From an uncultured Peptostreptococcaceae bacterium (lineage in GTDB: Bacteria > Bacillota > Clostridia > Peptostreptococcales > Anaerovoracaceae): 64,000 nt of DNA. The stretch is from contig CATJIF010000016.1 in assembly GCA_949740445.1 (NCBI GenBank), forward strand, positions 59,292 through 123,291, read 5' to 3'. Positions 40,666 to 49,414 of this stretch are shown piece after piece. The position numbers and the translations under genes were made by a program. Position 1 is the stretch's first letter, and every line of letters begins with the position of its first letter. The notes under the pieces were generated by a model. That model saw only the letters and a list, made by a program, of their open reading frames with translations, was not told where the DNA came from and ran no database searches.

Positions 40666-41655
40666 TTAGTCCTTGAGAGATGGGTCTAACTGATCCCGCA
40701 GCGCGTCGCCCAGGAAGTTGAAGGCGACCACCAAAATGAGGATGGCGATGCCGGGCGCAAGCGTGGGAATCGGGGCCTGTGTCAGGAATTTCTTCATTTC
40801 GAATACCAGAAGCCCCCAGCTGGTCGAAGGCGGCTGAGCGCCGATGCCGAGGAAAGACAAGCTGGATTCGGTCAGAATATTGCCAGGCACGTTCATGGTA
40901 AACAGAACCACTAAAGTAGACAGGCAGTTGGGCAGGATGTGGCGGATCATAATCGTAGAGCGCTTTACGCCGATGGATGTGGCAGCTTCTACGTATTCTT
41001 TTTCGCGCAGGGATAATACCTCGGAACGGACCATGCGCGCCGTGCCGGCCCAGCCGACAAAGCTGAGGGCGATAAATATGGTAAGCATTCCCTTGCCCAG
41101 GGTATACGAAACGAGCATAGCTAACAGCAGGGAAGGGAAGGCCATCAGCACGTCGGCGATACGCATGATGATATTGTCGATCTTACCGCCGATGTAGCCT
41201 GCAATCAGTCCCAGCGCTGTGCCGAGAATCATGGAAATCGTGGTGGGCAGAAGCCCTACCAGGAGAGAAACCCTGCCGCCGTACAGCATCCGGCTGAATA
41301 CGTCGCGCCCTAAACTGTCGGTTCCTAAAATATGGCCCTCGCAGGGGTTGGAAGCGCGGTTGTACATATCCTGTACATTGGGGTCGTGGGGCGCCAGGAA
41401 TGGTGCAAAAATAGTAGCAATAATAAACAATAAAATAATAATGGCGGAAACCAGCGCCAGCTTGTTGTGGCGGAACATGCTGAAGATCTGTTCCTTCAGG
41501 GTTTCGTCCGGCGCCAGTTCGGCCTCTGCTGTTTCTTCTACCACAGCAGGCTCCGTAGCGCCCTCCGGTATCCAGTCAGTCCCCTCCATGGAGAATCCGC
41601 TGACGATTTTATCTGCCAGAATATCGGCAGTACGGTTCATTTTATTCAATCCCAT
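40666..41655 (-). CDS. Peptide ABC importer permease, OppC/DppC type
   Basis: The 329-residue protein begins with an unusually long acidic cytoplasmic tail (about residues 1-75, with VVEETAEAELAPDE) before the conserved first membrane helix (LALVSAIIILLFIIATI) and the periplasm-facing HILGTDSLGRDVFSR motif. The EAA loop reads EAATSIGVKRSTIM. Five further spans follow. AGGAGGG lies eight bases before ATG 41655. Co-transcribed with OppB (12-base gap). Confidence 0.92.
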   Translation of the reverse strand: MGLNKMNRTADILADKIVSGFSMEGTDWIPEGATEPAVVEETAEAELAPDETLKEQIFSMFRHNKLALVSAIIILLFIIATIFAPFLAPHDPNVQDMYNRASNPCEGHILGTDSLGRDVFSRMLYGGRVSLLVGLLPTTISMILGTALGLIAGYIGGKIDNIIMRIADVLMAFPSLLLAMLVSYTLGKGMLTIFIALSFVGWAGTARMVRSEVLSLREKEYVEAATSIGVKRSTIMIRHILPNCLSTLVVLFTMNVPGNILTESSLSFLGIGAQPPSTSWGLLVFEMKKFLTQAPIPTLAPGIAILILVVAFNFLGDALRDQLDPSLKD

Positions 41656-41666
41656 AGTGCGCCCTC

Positions 41667-42587
41667 CTATTGTTCACGGATCTTGGGGTCGAGGAACGAA
41701 TACAGGATATCCGCAACCAGATTACCCAAAATAATAATCATCGTCGAGAAAATGACAGAACCCTGGAGCAGCGGCATATCTCTGGTATTGACCGCAGAAA
41801 CCATCAGCACGCCGATACCGCCGATGCCGAATACGGTTTCTGTCATTACGGCGCCCGAAAGAAGGCTGGCAAACTGCATGGCCATCATGGTAACCACCGG
41901 AATCATGGCGTTTTTCAGGCCGTGCCTGACGACCACTAAGGACTCCTTAATTCCCTTTGCTCGCGCGGTGCGGATGTAATCGTTTTTCATAATGCCCAGA
42001 AGGCTGGAGCGGGTAAGACGGGCGATGGTGCCAGAGGAAGCCCAGCCCAGCACAAAGGCCGGCATAATCATGTGCTTCCAGGTGGTGTAGCCGGAAATCG
42101 GCAGGAGTCCCAATTGGGCAGAAAAGATAAACTGCATCAGCATGGCTGCCCAGAATACCGGCAAGGAGATGCCCACCAGCGAAAACCCCATGAGGAAACG
42201 GTCCAGAAGGGTATCCTTTTTAATAGCGGAGATGACGCCGGCGGGAATACCGATGATCCACGCCACGAGAGCGGCTGTGATGGCCAGCTTTACCGTATTG
42301 GGGAAGGCTTCGCCGATCAGCGTTGCAATCGGTCGGTTGAGCTTGTACGAGATGCCGAGATCTCCGTGAAGCGCATCTATGAGATAGCGACCGAATCGTA
42401 CCAGAACGGGATCATTTAGTCCCATCTGCTCGGTAACGCGCTCAATGACCGCAGGATTGGCTTTTTCTCCCATCATAACAGAGACGGGATTACCGGGAAG
42501 AACCTGCAGCATCAGAAACACGACCAGAACCACGGCAATCATCAGTGGAATGGAGATCAGGATACGCTTGGTGATATATTTTCCCAT
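41667..42587 (-). CDS. Peptide ABC importer permease, OppB/DppB type
   Basis: The 306-residue protein has six predicted membrane spans, an N-terminal helix (RILISIPLMIAVVLVVFLML), the GLNDPVLVRFGRYL motif and the EAA loop TARAKGIKESLVVVRHG. It forms the translocation path with OppC. The gene is separated from the binding-protein gene by about 140 bases holding an intercistronic hairpin. Confidence 0.92.
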   Translation of the reverse strand: MGKYITKRILISIPLMIAVVLVVFLMLQVLPGNPVSVMMGEKANPAVIERVTEQMGLNDPVLVRFGRYLIDALHGDLGISYKLNRPIATLIGEAFPNTVKLAITAALVAWIIGIPAGVISAIKKDTLLDRFLMGFSLVGISLPVFWAAMLMQFIFSAQLGLLPISGYTTWKHMIMPAFVLGWASSGTIARLTRSSLLGIMKNDYIRTARAKGIKESLVVVRHGLKNAMIPVVTMMAMQFASLLSGAVMTETVFGIGGIGVLMVSAVNTRDMPLLQGSVIFSTMIIILGNLVADILYSFLDPKIREQ

Positions 42588-42642
42588 GTGCTTCTTCTAT
42601 CCTTTCGAAAATGTGTTCAGAACATGTGCTGAATTGAACGAG

Positions 42643-42678
42643 AAAGGGATTGCCCTCATAGCTGAGAACAATCCCTTT
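42643..42678 (-). other. Intercistronic hairpin between the binding-protein gene and oppB-type permease gene
   Basis: A ten-base stem AAAGGGATTG/CAATCCCTTT (42643-42652 with 42669-42678) lies between the first two cistrons of the importer operon. On the minus strand the trailing T run is poor, so partial termination or mRNA stabilisation, with extra binding protein over permease, is the likely outcome. Confidence 0.6.
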
Positions 42679-42727
42679 TTGATTATAAACAGTTAAGGTT
42701 GATAGTATAAGATGTATGGCTTCTGAA

Positions 42728-44416
42728 TTACTCAGCAGCAACCAGTTCTACGGAGTAGTAGCTGCAGTCGCCCCAGCCCGCCCAGTGCGGTACAAAGCCC
42801 TTGACTCTGGGCTGTACAACTCTCGTCTTTTCCAGGTGGAACAGAGGAATCCATGCAGCGTCGTCCTGAATAACGATCTTTTCCAGCTCTTTGTACTCTT
42901 CCATACGTTCTGCTTCATCTACCATGTGCCGTGCCGCTTCGATTCTTGCGATGGCTTCCGTGTTGTAGTAGTTGAAAGAACGGGTCTTGGTGGAGGCGCC
43001 GGAGAAGAAGGTGTAGATAAAGTTATCCGGATCGTTGAAATCGCCCCACCAGGTCGCTTTGTACATCGGCAGTTCGCCGGTAGCGCGGACATCGTACCAG
43101 GAAGCTTCGTCCATCTGGTCGATGGTTACGTTGATGCCGATCTGGCCCCACTGCGCCTGAAGGATCTGTACCAGTTCCTTTGTATTGGCATCGTCGGAGC
43201 TGTTGGTAGCGATGGTCATATCGAACCCGTCAGCGTAGCCGGCATCGGCAAGCAGAGCCTTTGCAGCTTCGGGATCGTAGGGGATTTCGGGCAGGTCCTT
43301 GTTGTAGCAGAGCATGCTGGCAGGGTACATGCCGTGAGCGACTACGCCCGCGCCCTGATATAACGTATCCAGGATGGTCTGCTTGTCAACGGACATCTGC
43401 AGAGCTTTGCGGACTCTGACATCGCCGAAGGGCTCGATGTTTTCGTTGATAGCCAGGTAGCTGACGCCGAAGGTTACCTTGGGAACGATGCAGTCTTTCC
43501 ACTGCTCGGAAGTGGTGTATTCCGGAAGCAGGTGGGGAGCGTTATCCAGGTCGAAGATATCGGTCTGGCCCTGGTCGAACATCATCCGCTCGGTTTCGGC
43601 ATCGGTAACGACTTTAATCAAAACGCCGTCGATCTTCGGAGCGCCGCGCCAGTAGTCGGGATTGGATTCCAGGTAGATGTGGTCGTTGAGAACCCATTCC
43701 TTCAGGATAAACGGACCGGAACCGATGGTGTATTCGGGCTCAGAACCGAAGAAGGTACCGGTCTTGCCGCCGCCGGCTTCGTCGGCCGCATCGCAGGCTT
43801 CTCTGTTCAGGATAGACCAGGCGGGGGTGCTCAGCGTGGCCAGGAAGGGCGCATAGGACTCGGTGAGGACGATATCAAAGTTGTAATCGTCGTGAATGAT
43901 GATGCCCTTGCCTTCCACTGTGGTGGCATTGCCATCAAGCACGTCCTGGGCGCCTACCAGCATATCCATCCAGGGGGAATTCAGCGTGTTTCTTTCGGGG
44001 TCCAGCATGCTGTCAACGGTGTAGAGCACATCGTCGGCAGTCAGCTCTTCGCCGTTGGTGTACTTGATGCCCTGTCTCAGGTGCATGCTGTAGGTTTTGC
44101 CGTCCTCGGAAATTTCGTAGGACTCGGCAGCGCCCGGGTTTAGCTCAGAGCCGCCATCCGGTGTGGATTCGGTGATGAGCAGGGTATCGAAAATGTTCAT
44201 GGGAATGATATAGTCGGCCGTGGTCTGCCGCGGGTCGCCCGATTCGCACTCGTGGTCGTAGGTGATGCGGAGAACGTTTTCGGCAAAGCCGTCGTCGTAG
44301 CTTACGCCGCCTGTGCCGTTACCGTCGCCGCTGCCGCTATCGCCACCGCCGCAGCCGGTCAGACAGGTTGCAATCATCGCAGCAGAAAGCAGTGCTGCGA
44401 ATAACTTCTTTTTCAT
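42728..44416 (-). CDS. Peptide-binding lipoprotein of an ABC importer (OppA/DppA type, SBP family 5)
   Basis: The 562-residue protein begins with a lipoprotein signal, LTGC at residues 19-22, followed by a Gly/Ser/Asp linker that tethers it to the membrane. The SBP_bac_5 pattern follows: NIFDTLLI, MHLRQGIKYTNGEELTADDV, GSGPFILKEW and DVRVRKALQMSVDKQ. It is the first gene of the five-gene operon and is preceded by a sigma-54 type promoter at 44533-44548. The adjacent activator gene probably controls it. Peptide size preference cannot be told. Confidence 0.93.
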   Translation of the reverse strand: MKKKLFAALLSAAMIATCLTGCGGGDSGSGDGNGTGGVSYDDGFAENVLRITYDHECESGDPRQTTADYIIPMNIFDTLLITESTPDGGSELNPGAAESYEISEDGKTYSMHLRQGIKYTNGEELTADDVLYTVDSMLDPERNTLNSPWMDMLVGAQDVLDGNATTVEGKGIIIHDDYNFDIVLTESYAPFLATLSTPAWSILNREACDAADEAGGGKTGTFFGSEPEYTIGSGPFILKEWVLNDHIYLESNPDYWRGAPKIDGVLIKVVTDAETERMMFDQGQTDIFDLDNAPHLLPEYTTSEQWKDCIVPKVTFGVSYLAINENIEPFGDVRVRKALQMSVDKQTILDTLYQGAGVVAHGMYPASMLCYNKDLPEIPYDPEAAKALLADAGYADGFDMTIATNSSDDANTKELVQILQAQWGQIGINVTIDQMDEASWYDVRATGELPMYKATWWGDFNDPDNFIYTFFSGASTKTRSFNYYNTEAIARIEAARHMVDEAERMEEYKELEKIVIQDDAAWIPLFHLEKTRVVQPRVKGFVPHWAGWGDCSYYSVELVAAE

Positions 44417-44532
44417 TCTTTTGCCTCCTTTGCTTGTAGGTCTTTCGCAAATTTTTTCGGTTATATGAAGGCGCGTCGCTTTCTATGTATCCGCTTTCGG
44501 TGATATGCGACGGCATTCACAATTATATTACA

Positions 44533-44548
44533 AGCAAGGATTGTGCCA
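44533..44548 (-). promoter_or_regulatory. Sigma-54 (-24/-12) promoter of the peptide importer operon
   Basis: On the minus strand the sequence reads TGGCACAATCCTTGCT: TGGCAC at 44548-44543 and TTGCT at 44537-44533 with the obligatory spacing. It agrees with the consensus TGGCAC-N5-TTGCW at every key base. Transcription would start near 44521, about 105 bases before the ATG of the binding-protein gene. Confidence 0.85.
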
Positions 44549-44646
44549 GAGAGAAAAAATCTGTATTGTGCGAATAATTGCAATGCTTTGAGGATTATGA
44601 CAGCGTTGCGGGAAAAAGAAAAAGTTCGGAAAAAATAGGAGAAAAC

Positions 44647-44665
44647 AGGATTAAATAAGATTTAC
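44647..44665. repeat. 19-bp motif, copy 1: candidate enhancer site for the sigma-54 activator
   Basis: AGGATTAAATAAGATTTAC is found here and, identically and in the same orientation, at 46819-46837. The core TAAATAAGATTTA is a perfect dyad (TAAAT-AAG-ATTTA). This copy lies about 125-145 bases upstream of the predicted sigma-54 start site, a typical enhancer distance. Confidence 0.7.
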
Positions 44666-44716
44666 AGCTATTCGGTGAAGAATTTATGATGGAAGTATGA
44701 AGGTGGCGTGATGGAG

Positions 44717-44752
44717 AAAACAAACGACCGCAAAAGAGCGGTCGTTTGTTTT
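44717..44752 (-). terminator. Terminator of the sigma-54 activator gene
   Basis: A fifteen-base A/T-flanked stem (44717-44731 with 44738-44752) encloses six loop bases; on the minus strand the outer part is a T-rich run. It isolates the activator gene from the importer promoter. Confidence 0.8.
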
Positions 44753-44765
44753 TTTGGGGCAGGCA

Positions 44766-46733
44766 TCAGCCATTGAGCCAGGCGCTTCCGGAGGAAGTAA
44801 GCCTGGTGCCTCCGCGCCCCTTGTCAATTTCGATCAGCGCGCGGGATTTCAGGGAAGCCAGCATATCGCGAAGCTTGCCATCGCTGATATTTATCCCGCG
44901 GTTTTTTAAGGTGTGGAGGATAGCAGAGCGTCCGATGCCGTGGGAGACGGCAGTACCGCTGGAGATGATTTCCAGCAGAAGCCGGTCCAGGTCCTGCATA
45001 TTTGTCTTCGCTGTCCGGCACAGCGGCGCTGCCTGCCGGTATAAATAGTCGGGCAGGGCGGAGAGGGCATTGTAATAGGTTGCCGCGTTTTCCAGTTCGC
45101 GGATATTTCCCGGCCAGTTGTAATCCATCAGGATTTTTATTTCCTCTTTGGTTATGCTGCGCCAGGCACTGCCTGCAAAATGCTGCATCAGTTCGCAGAT
45201 GTCCTCCTTGCGCTCCCGCAGAGCCGGCAGGGTTAGCGGCAGTACATTGAGGCGGAAGAACAGGTCCGAGCGGAAGGTTCCGGCGCTGACCGCAGCTTCC
45301 AGGTCCTTGTTGGTTGCAGTGATAAAACGCACATCTACGCTGATCAGATGATCGCTTCCCAGGCGCATAAACTGCTTTTCCTGTATGGCGCGCAGCAGGC
45401 GGGCCTGCAGGCTCAGCGGAAGGTCGCCGATTTCATCAAGAAACAGTGTGCCGCGGTTGGCCTGCTCGAACAGGCCGATTTTTCCCTTTTCCCTGGCGCC
45501 GGTGAAAGCGCCGGGGTCGTAGCCGAACAGCTCGCTTTCCAGCAGATTTTCCGGCAGCGAAGCGCAGTTGATGGCGACGAAGGGGCCGTTGCTGCGAAAC
45601 GAGGCATTGTGGATGGACTGGGCGATCAGCTCTTTTCCCGTGCCGCTTTCTCCGCGGATGAGTATGGTGTAATCAGCGGGCGCAATCTGGCGGGCTTTGT
45701 CGATGACGGCCTTCATCACAGGGGATTGATGAACGATATCCTTAAACTGGTACTTCGCCACATATCCCTTTTTAAGATTCTGCCGGTTGGCATCGGCCAT
45801 ATCGGATTTATCCTGCAGGGTAATGTAATGGCCTACGGTTTCGTCCATCAGCATAAAGGTATATTTATTATAATAGTAATCCTGACCCAGTATTTCCAGC
45901 GTTTCGGAAGGCGTCTGGGCCCCGGTCAGAACAGGCAGGCCGATGTAATCCTGGATGTTGATTTTAGATGCGTCGTTGACCTGAAATACAGAAGCGGCCC
46001 TGGCGTTGGCATAGACGATGCGATACTGGCTGTCCACAAGCACCATAGCCATCTTGTTTTTGCTGGCGATGTGGTTGAGCATCTCGCTTTTGAGGTAGCT
46101 GTTGATGTAATTATCGTGGAACGACGTATTGGCCTCCAATACCGACTGGATGTGGCGGAACAGATTGCGGTTGATGATATCAATATCCAGGTCCAGCAGC
46201 TTCATCAGCGTGTACATGGTGTCGAAGCTGACCTTCCGATAGCCGATGTCGATGATTTTGTGGATATGCGGCGGCACCATCGGTATTTCGCCGGGGGTGA
46301 TGGCAATGGTAAACTCGTCGTAGATGTTTGTGTGCTTGAGGGTTTTGTCGTAGGGAATCAGGTTGATATGCCCGATGCCCGCATCGTTAAAGGAAGCCAC
46401 GGTTTCCAGGGAGTTTTCGTAGCTGTCGTTGACCAGAAGCACATTGCTGCCGGAGGGGATGGATTCGATTTTTTTCAGGGCGTCGCGTCCAGGGCTGCGG
46501 TTGACCTTGATAATCGTGGTATAATCGCTGACATAATTTTTTAAAATCTGGAAAGAAACCTCGTTGGCGGCTAAATAGGCATCTTCGCACAGCAGCGTAT
46601 CTTCGCTGAAATCATCCAGATAGTAATTGGTGAATGTTATGTATCCCCGAAACACTTCTTCTAAATTCTGTAAAATATAGTTCATCGCTTCTGCGTTTTT
46701 GGAATTGGCGTAGATAATGCCTGCTCGTTTCAT
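44766..46733 (-). CDS. Sigma-54 dependent enhancer-binding regulator with PAS domain
   Basis: The 655-residue protein has an N-terminal sensory region of about 225 residues (KRAGIIYANSKNAEAMNYIL onward) of unrecognised type, a PAS domain (about 230-325, MAMVLVDSQYRIVYANARAA), then the AAA+ core with GESGTGKE near 361, the sigma-54 contact loop GAFTGA near 407 and LFLDEIGDLP. The C-terminus is not the usual FIS-type helix-turn-helix but a winged-helix-like region ending KGRGGTRLTSSG. ATG 46733 with AGGAAG is preferred to GTG 46766. It sits directly upstream of the importer operon that bears a sigma-54 promoter. Confidence 0.92.
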   Translation of the reverse strand: MKRAGIIYANSKNAEAMNYILQNLEEVFRGYITFTNYYLDDFSEDTLLCEDAYLAANEVSFQILKNYVSDYTTIIKVNRSPGRDALKKIESIPSGSNVLLVNDSYENSLETVASFNDAGIGHINLIPYDKTLKHTNIYDEFTIAITPGEIPMVPPHIHKIIDIGYRKVSFDTMYTLMKLLDLDIDIINRNLFRHIQSVLEANTSFHDNYINSYLKSEMLNHIASKNKMAMVLVDSQYRIVYANARAASVFQVNDASKINIQDYIGLPVLTGAQTPSETLEILGQDYYYNKYTFMLMDETVGHYITLQDKSDMADANRQNLKKGYVAKYQFKDIVHQSPVMKAVIDKARQIAPADYTILIRGESGTGKELIAQSIHNASFRSNGPFVAINCASLPENLLESELFGYDPGAFTGAREKGKIGLFEQANRGTLFLDEIGDLPLSLQARLLRAIQEKQFMRLGSDHLISVDVRFITATNKDLEAAVSAGTFRSDLFFRLNVLPLTLPALRERKEDICELMQHFAGSAWRSITKEEIKILMDYNWPGNIRELENAATYYNALSALPDYLYRQAAPLCRTAKTNMQDLDRLLLEIISSGTAVSHGIGRSAILHTLKNRGINISDGKLRDMLASLKSRALIEIDKGRGGTRLTSSGSAWLNG

Positions 46734-46784
46734 ACTGGTTTGCTTCCTGTCTGTCGATTTTCTCACACTTTGCGGACAAGATTA

Positions 46785-46812
46785 AGTATATCATATTTCT
46801 GATAAAAGACAA
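46785..46812 (-). promoter_or_regulatory. Sigma-70-type promoter of the sigma-54 activator gene
   Basis: On the minus strand TTGTCT (46812-46807), 16 bases, TATACT (46790-46785). The second copy of the 19-bp motif (46819-46837) ends seven bases upstream of the -35. Confidence 0.65.
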
Positions 46813-46818
46813 GATAAT

Positions 46819-46837
46819 AGGATTAAATAAGATTTAC
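46819..46837. repeat. 19-bp motif, copy 2, next to the activator's own promoter
   Basis: Identical over 19 bases to 44647-44665 and in the same orientation. Its place immediately upstream of the activator promoter suggests autoregulation. The rest of the gap to the pyruvate kinase gene (46838-47053) holds no gene; TTGACA at 47003-47008 may be the pyruvate kinase -35, with a poor -10. Confidence 0.65.
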
Positions 46838-47053
46838 GCTGATTTGTTTTCGAGCTGCGGCCTTCGCAGCAGATGGAGGAAAGCCTGCCGCGGTTGCGAA
46901 ACGCCCTGAGACAAAGCATTTTCCGGCAGAGCCGCAATACACGGTTTTTTCACGGGAATTTTACAAAGCCTATATAGGAAAGGAAGAAAAAATGTGATAC
47001 ACTTGACACGTATTAAAAAAGAAGAATAAAAAGAAGAAAAGGAAGTAACGAGT

Positions 47054-48499
47054 ATGAGAAAGACAAAGATTATCTGTACCATCGGTCCGGCCAGCGATTC
47101 GCGCTCCGTACTGACAAGCCTGATGAAGGGCGGCATGAACATAGCGCGGATGAATTTTTCCCACGGGACGCACGAAGAACATCAGACCAAGATGGATTTA
47201 ATTAAAGAACTTCGCGGCGAGCTGGGCCTGCACGTGGCCATCCTTTTAGATACCAAGGGGCCGGAGATCCGCACTGGCCGGTTTTGCCGGCCGGAGGTAG
47301 AGCTTTCCGAAGGGCAGGAATACACGCTGACCACGCAGGAGGTGGAAGGCGATGAGCACATCTGCGCTGTATCGTATAGCGGTTTGCCAAACGATGTGGC
47401 GCCGGGAAATAAAATTCTCATCGACGACGGTTTAATCGAGTTAGAGGTTTTGGCGGTAGAGGGAACGGAGATCCGCTGCGCGGTAAAAAACGCCGGCATC
47501 GTAAAGGACAACAAGGGCATCAATGTACCAGGAGTAAAAATCCATCTGCCGGCGCTGACGCAAAAGGACATCGACGATATTCGATTCGGCGTGGAAAACG
47601 GCATCGACTTTATCGCGGCATCCTTTATCCGCAAGGCCTCTGATGTCAAGGCCATACGGCAGGTGCTTGCCGAGTGCGGCGGCGAACACGTGTTTGTCAT
47701 CGCCAAAATCGAAAACAAAGAAGGGGTGGACAATCTGACCGAAATCATGGAAGCCGCAGACGGCATCATGGTGGCTCGCGGGGACCTGGGTGTAGAAATC
47801 CCTGCGGAGCAGGTTCCTATTATCCAGAAAAAGATCATCCGCTGCTGCAATTTCGAGGGCGTTCCCGTAATTACAGCGACGCAGATGCTGGATTCGATGA
47901 TGCGCAACCCCCGGCCCACCCGGGCGGAGGTAACGGATGTGGCCAACGCTATTTTCGACGGAACGGATGCGATTATGCTCTCCGGCGAGACAGCCTCCGG
48001 AAAATACCCAATAGAAGCGCTATCCACGATGGATCACATCGCCAAAACCACGGAAGCGTCGTGGGAGTATTATGAAAACCGCAGGCATCACGGGCAGGCG
48101 CGGATGAGCGTGGACAGCCCCACGCGCTCGATTACCAACGCCATCGGCCAGGCAACCTGTACCAGCGCGCAGGAGCTGAAGGCGACAGCGATCATTACGC
48201 CCACCAGCGGAGGAACCACGGCCTATGCCGTGGCGAAATTCCGGCCCAATACGCCGATTTTGGCCTTTGCCCCCACGCCGGCGGTAGCTCGTCGTCTGGC
48301 GCTGTGCTGGGGAACCATCCCTCTGCTGATGGCCCAGGTGGAACACGAAAATCAGATCTTTAGCGATGTAGTCGCCATTGCCAAGGGCAAGAACTACGTA
48401 GAGGATGGAGACATTGTCGTTATTACGGCAGGGCTGCCGGTAGGCGTAGGCGGCAGCACTAACCTCATGCGGATTCACACCGTGGGCGGAACGCTGTAA
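47054..48499 (+). CDS. pyk: Pyruvate kinase
   Basis: The 481-residue protein is a complete pyruvate kinase: RKTKIICTIGPAS at the N-terminus, MNFSHG, DTKGPEIRTG, the K+/Mg2+ and catalytic lysine region VIAKIENKEGVDN, ARGDLGVEIP and the family signature region ITATQMLDSM with the C-terminal allosteric domain (ITPTSGGTTAYAVAKFRPN). It converts phosphoenolpyruvate and ADP to pyruvate and ATP in glycolysis. It lacks the additional C-terminal PEP-utiliser domain found in Bacillus enzymes. Divergent from the sigma-54 activator; a short terminator follows. Confidence 0.97.
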   Translation: MRKTKIICTIGPASDSRSVLTSLMKGGMNIARMNFSHGTHEEHQTKMDLIKELRGELGLHVAILLDTKGPEIRTGRFCRPEVELSEGQEYTLTTQEVEGDEHICAVSYSGLPNDVAPGNKILIDDGLIELEVLAVEGTEIRCAVKNAGIVKDNKGINVPGVKIHLPALTQKDIDDIRFGVENGIDFIAASFIRKASDVKAIRQVLAECGGEHVFVIAKIENKEGVDNLTEIMEAADGIMVARGDLGVEIPAEQVPIIQKKIIRCCNFEGVPVITATQMLDSMMRNPRPTRAEVTDVANAIFDGTDAIMLSGETASGKYPIEALSTMDHIAKTTEASWEYYENRRHHGQARMSVDSPTRSITNAIGQATCTSAQELKATAIITPTSGGTTAYAVAKFRPNTPILAFAPTPAVARRLALCWGTIPLLMAQVEHENQIFSDVVAIAKGKNYVEDGDIVVITAGLPVGVGGSTNLMRIHTVGGTL

Positions 48500-48500
48500 C

Positions 48501-48520
48501 AGAGAGCAGCGCTCTCTTTT
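48501..48520 (+). terminator. Short terminator after pyruvate kinase
   Basis: AGAGAGC pairs with GCTCTCT (48501-48507 with 48511-48517) followed by a brief T run. Confidence 0.55.
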
Positions 48521-48585
48521 AGAGGCGGTTGCCGCACGATAAAATATGCGGAGAGGATGAAGCGATACAGGCGGAAGGAGTCGCT

Positions 48586-49356
48586 ATGAGTGAATATCTG
48601 AAAACGCTGCTGATTATCTGCCCGCTGGTATTTACCGCGGGGTTTGTGGATGCGGCAGCAGGAGGCGGCGGGTTGATTTCTCTGCCCGCCTATCTCTTTG
48701 CCGGCGTACCAGTGCATACGGCGGCAGGAACGAATAAATTTGCCATGAGCATCGGCACCACTATGGCGTCGGTCAATTACATGCGCGCGGGGAAGGTGAA
48801 TTACGCCACAGCGGTCTGGTCGATGCTGGGGGCTTTGTGCGGTGCGGCGGCAGGCTCAAGAGCAGCCACGCTGATCAGCGACCGGTATCTGACGATGCTG
48901 ATGCTGGCGGTGCTTCCCGTGGTGGCTGTGTTTATCGCCACGAGAAAGGAGCTGCGAAGCGATGCCGTGCAGAAAAAGGAGATGAGTCGGAGACGATTTG
49001 CGGCGACAGGCCTCTGCATCGGCCTGTTTGCGGGCATGTACGATGGCCTGGTGGGACCCGGCACAGGTACCTTTATGATTTTGGCCTTTACCGGCTTTCT
49101 GGGGCTGGATCTCGTAACCTCATCCGGCTGTGCGAAGCTTTCCAATTTAGCTTCGAACATCGGTTCGCTTACAGTGTTTGCCCTCAACGGCATGGTCGAC
49201 CTGCGGCTGGGGATTCCGGCGGCTGGCTGCACGGTGCTGGGCGCCTACGCCGGTTCGAGGCTTGCCATCACCGGCGGAGCGAAATACATACGGCTGATTA
49301 TCTTTTTTGTTCTGGCTCTGCTGTTTGTAAAATTCGGATACGAACTGTTGCAGTAG
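48586..49356 (+). CDS. TSUP (TauE/SafE) family membrane permease
   Basis: The 256-residue protein has about eight membrane spans and the two TSUP repeats: GFVDAAAGGGGLISLPAYL near the N-terminus and FAGMYDGLVGPGTGTFMIL in the second half, with AAGTNKFAMSIG between. The family moves sulfite, sulfoacetate or other organosulfur anions. ATG 48586 follows GGAAGGAG; the longer frame upstream crosses the pyk terminator region. Substrate is unknown; the isochorismatase-like gene follows 58 bases later. Confidence 0.88.
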   Translation: MSEYLKTLLIICPLVFTAGFVDAAAGGGGLISLPAYLFAGVPVHTAAGTNKFAMSIGTTMASVNYMRAGKVNYATAVWSMLGALCGAAAGSRAATLISDRYLTMLMLAVLPVVAVFIATRKELRSDAVQKKEMSRRRFAATGLCIGLFAGMYDGLVGPGTGTFMILAFTGFLGLDLVTSSGCAKLSNLASNIGSLTVFALNGMVDLRLGIPAAGCTVLGAYAGSRLAITGGAKYIRLIIFFVLALLFVKFGYELLQ

Positions 49357-49414
49357 GGGAACGCAGCGTTTTGTGCAGGAGAGGTGCAAAACCATCTGTT
49401 GGAAAGGAGAAGCT

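Noticed and set aside
45348..46544. 398-codon plus-strand open frame
   Set aside because: Shadow of the sigma-54 activator; composition reflects the opposite strand's codons.
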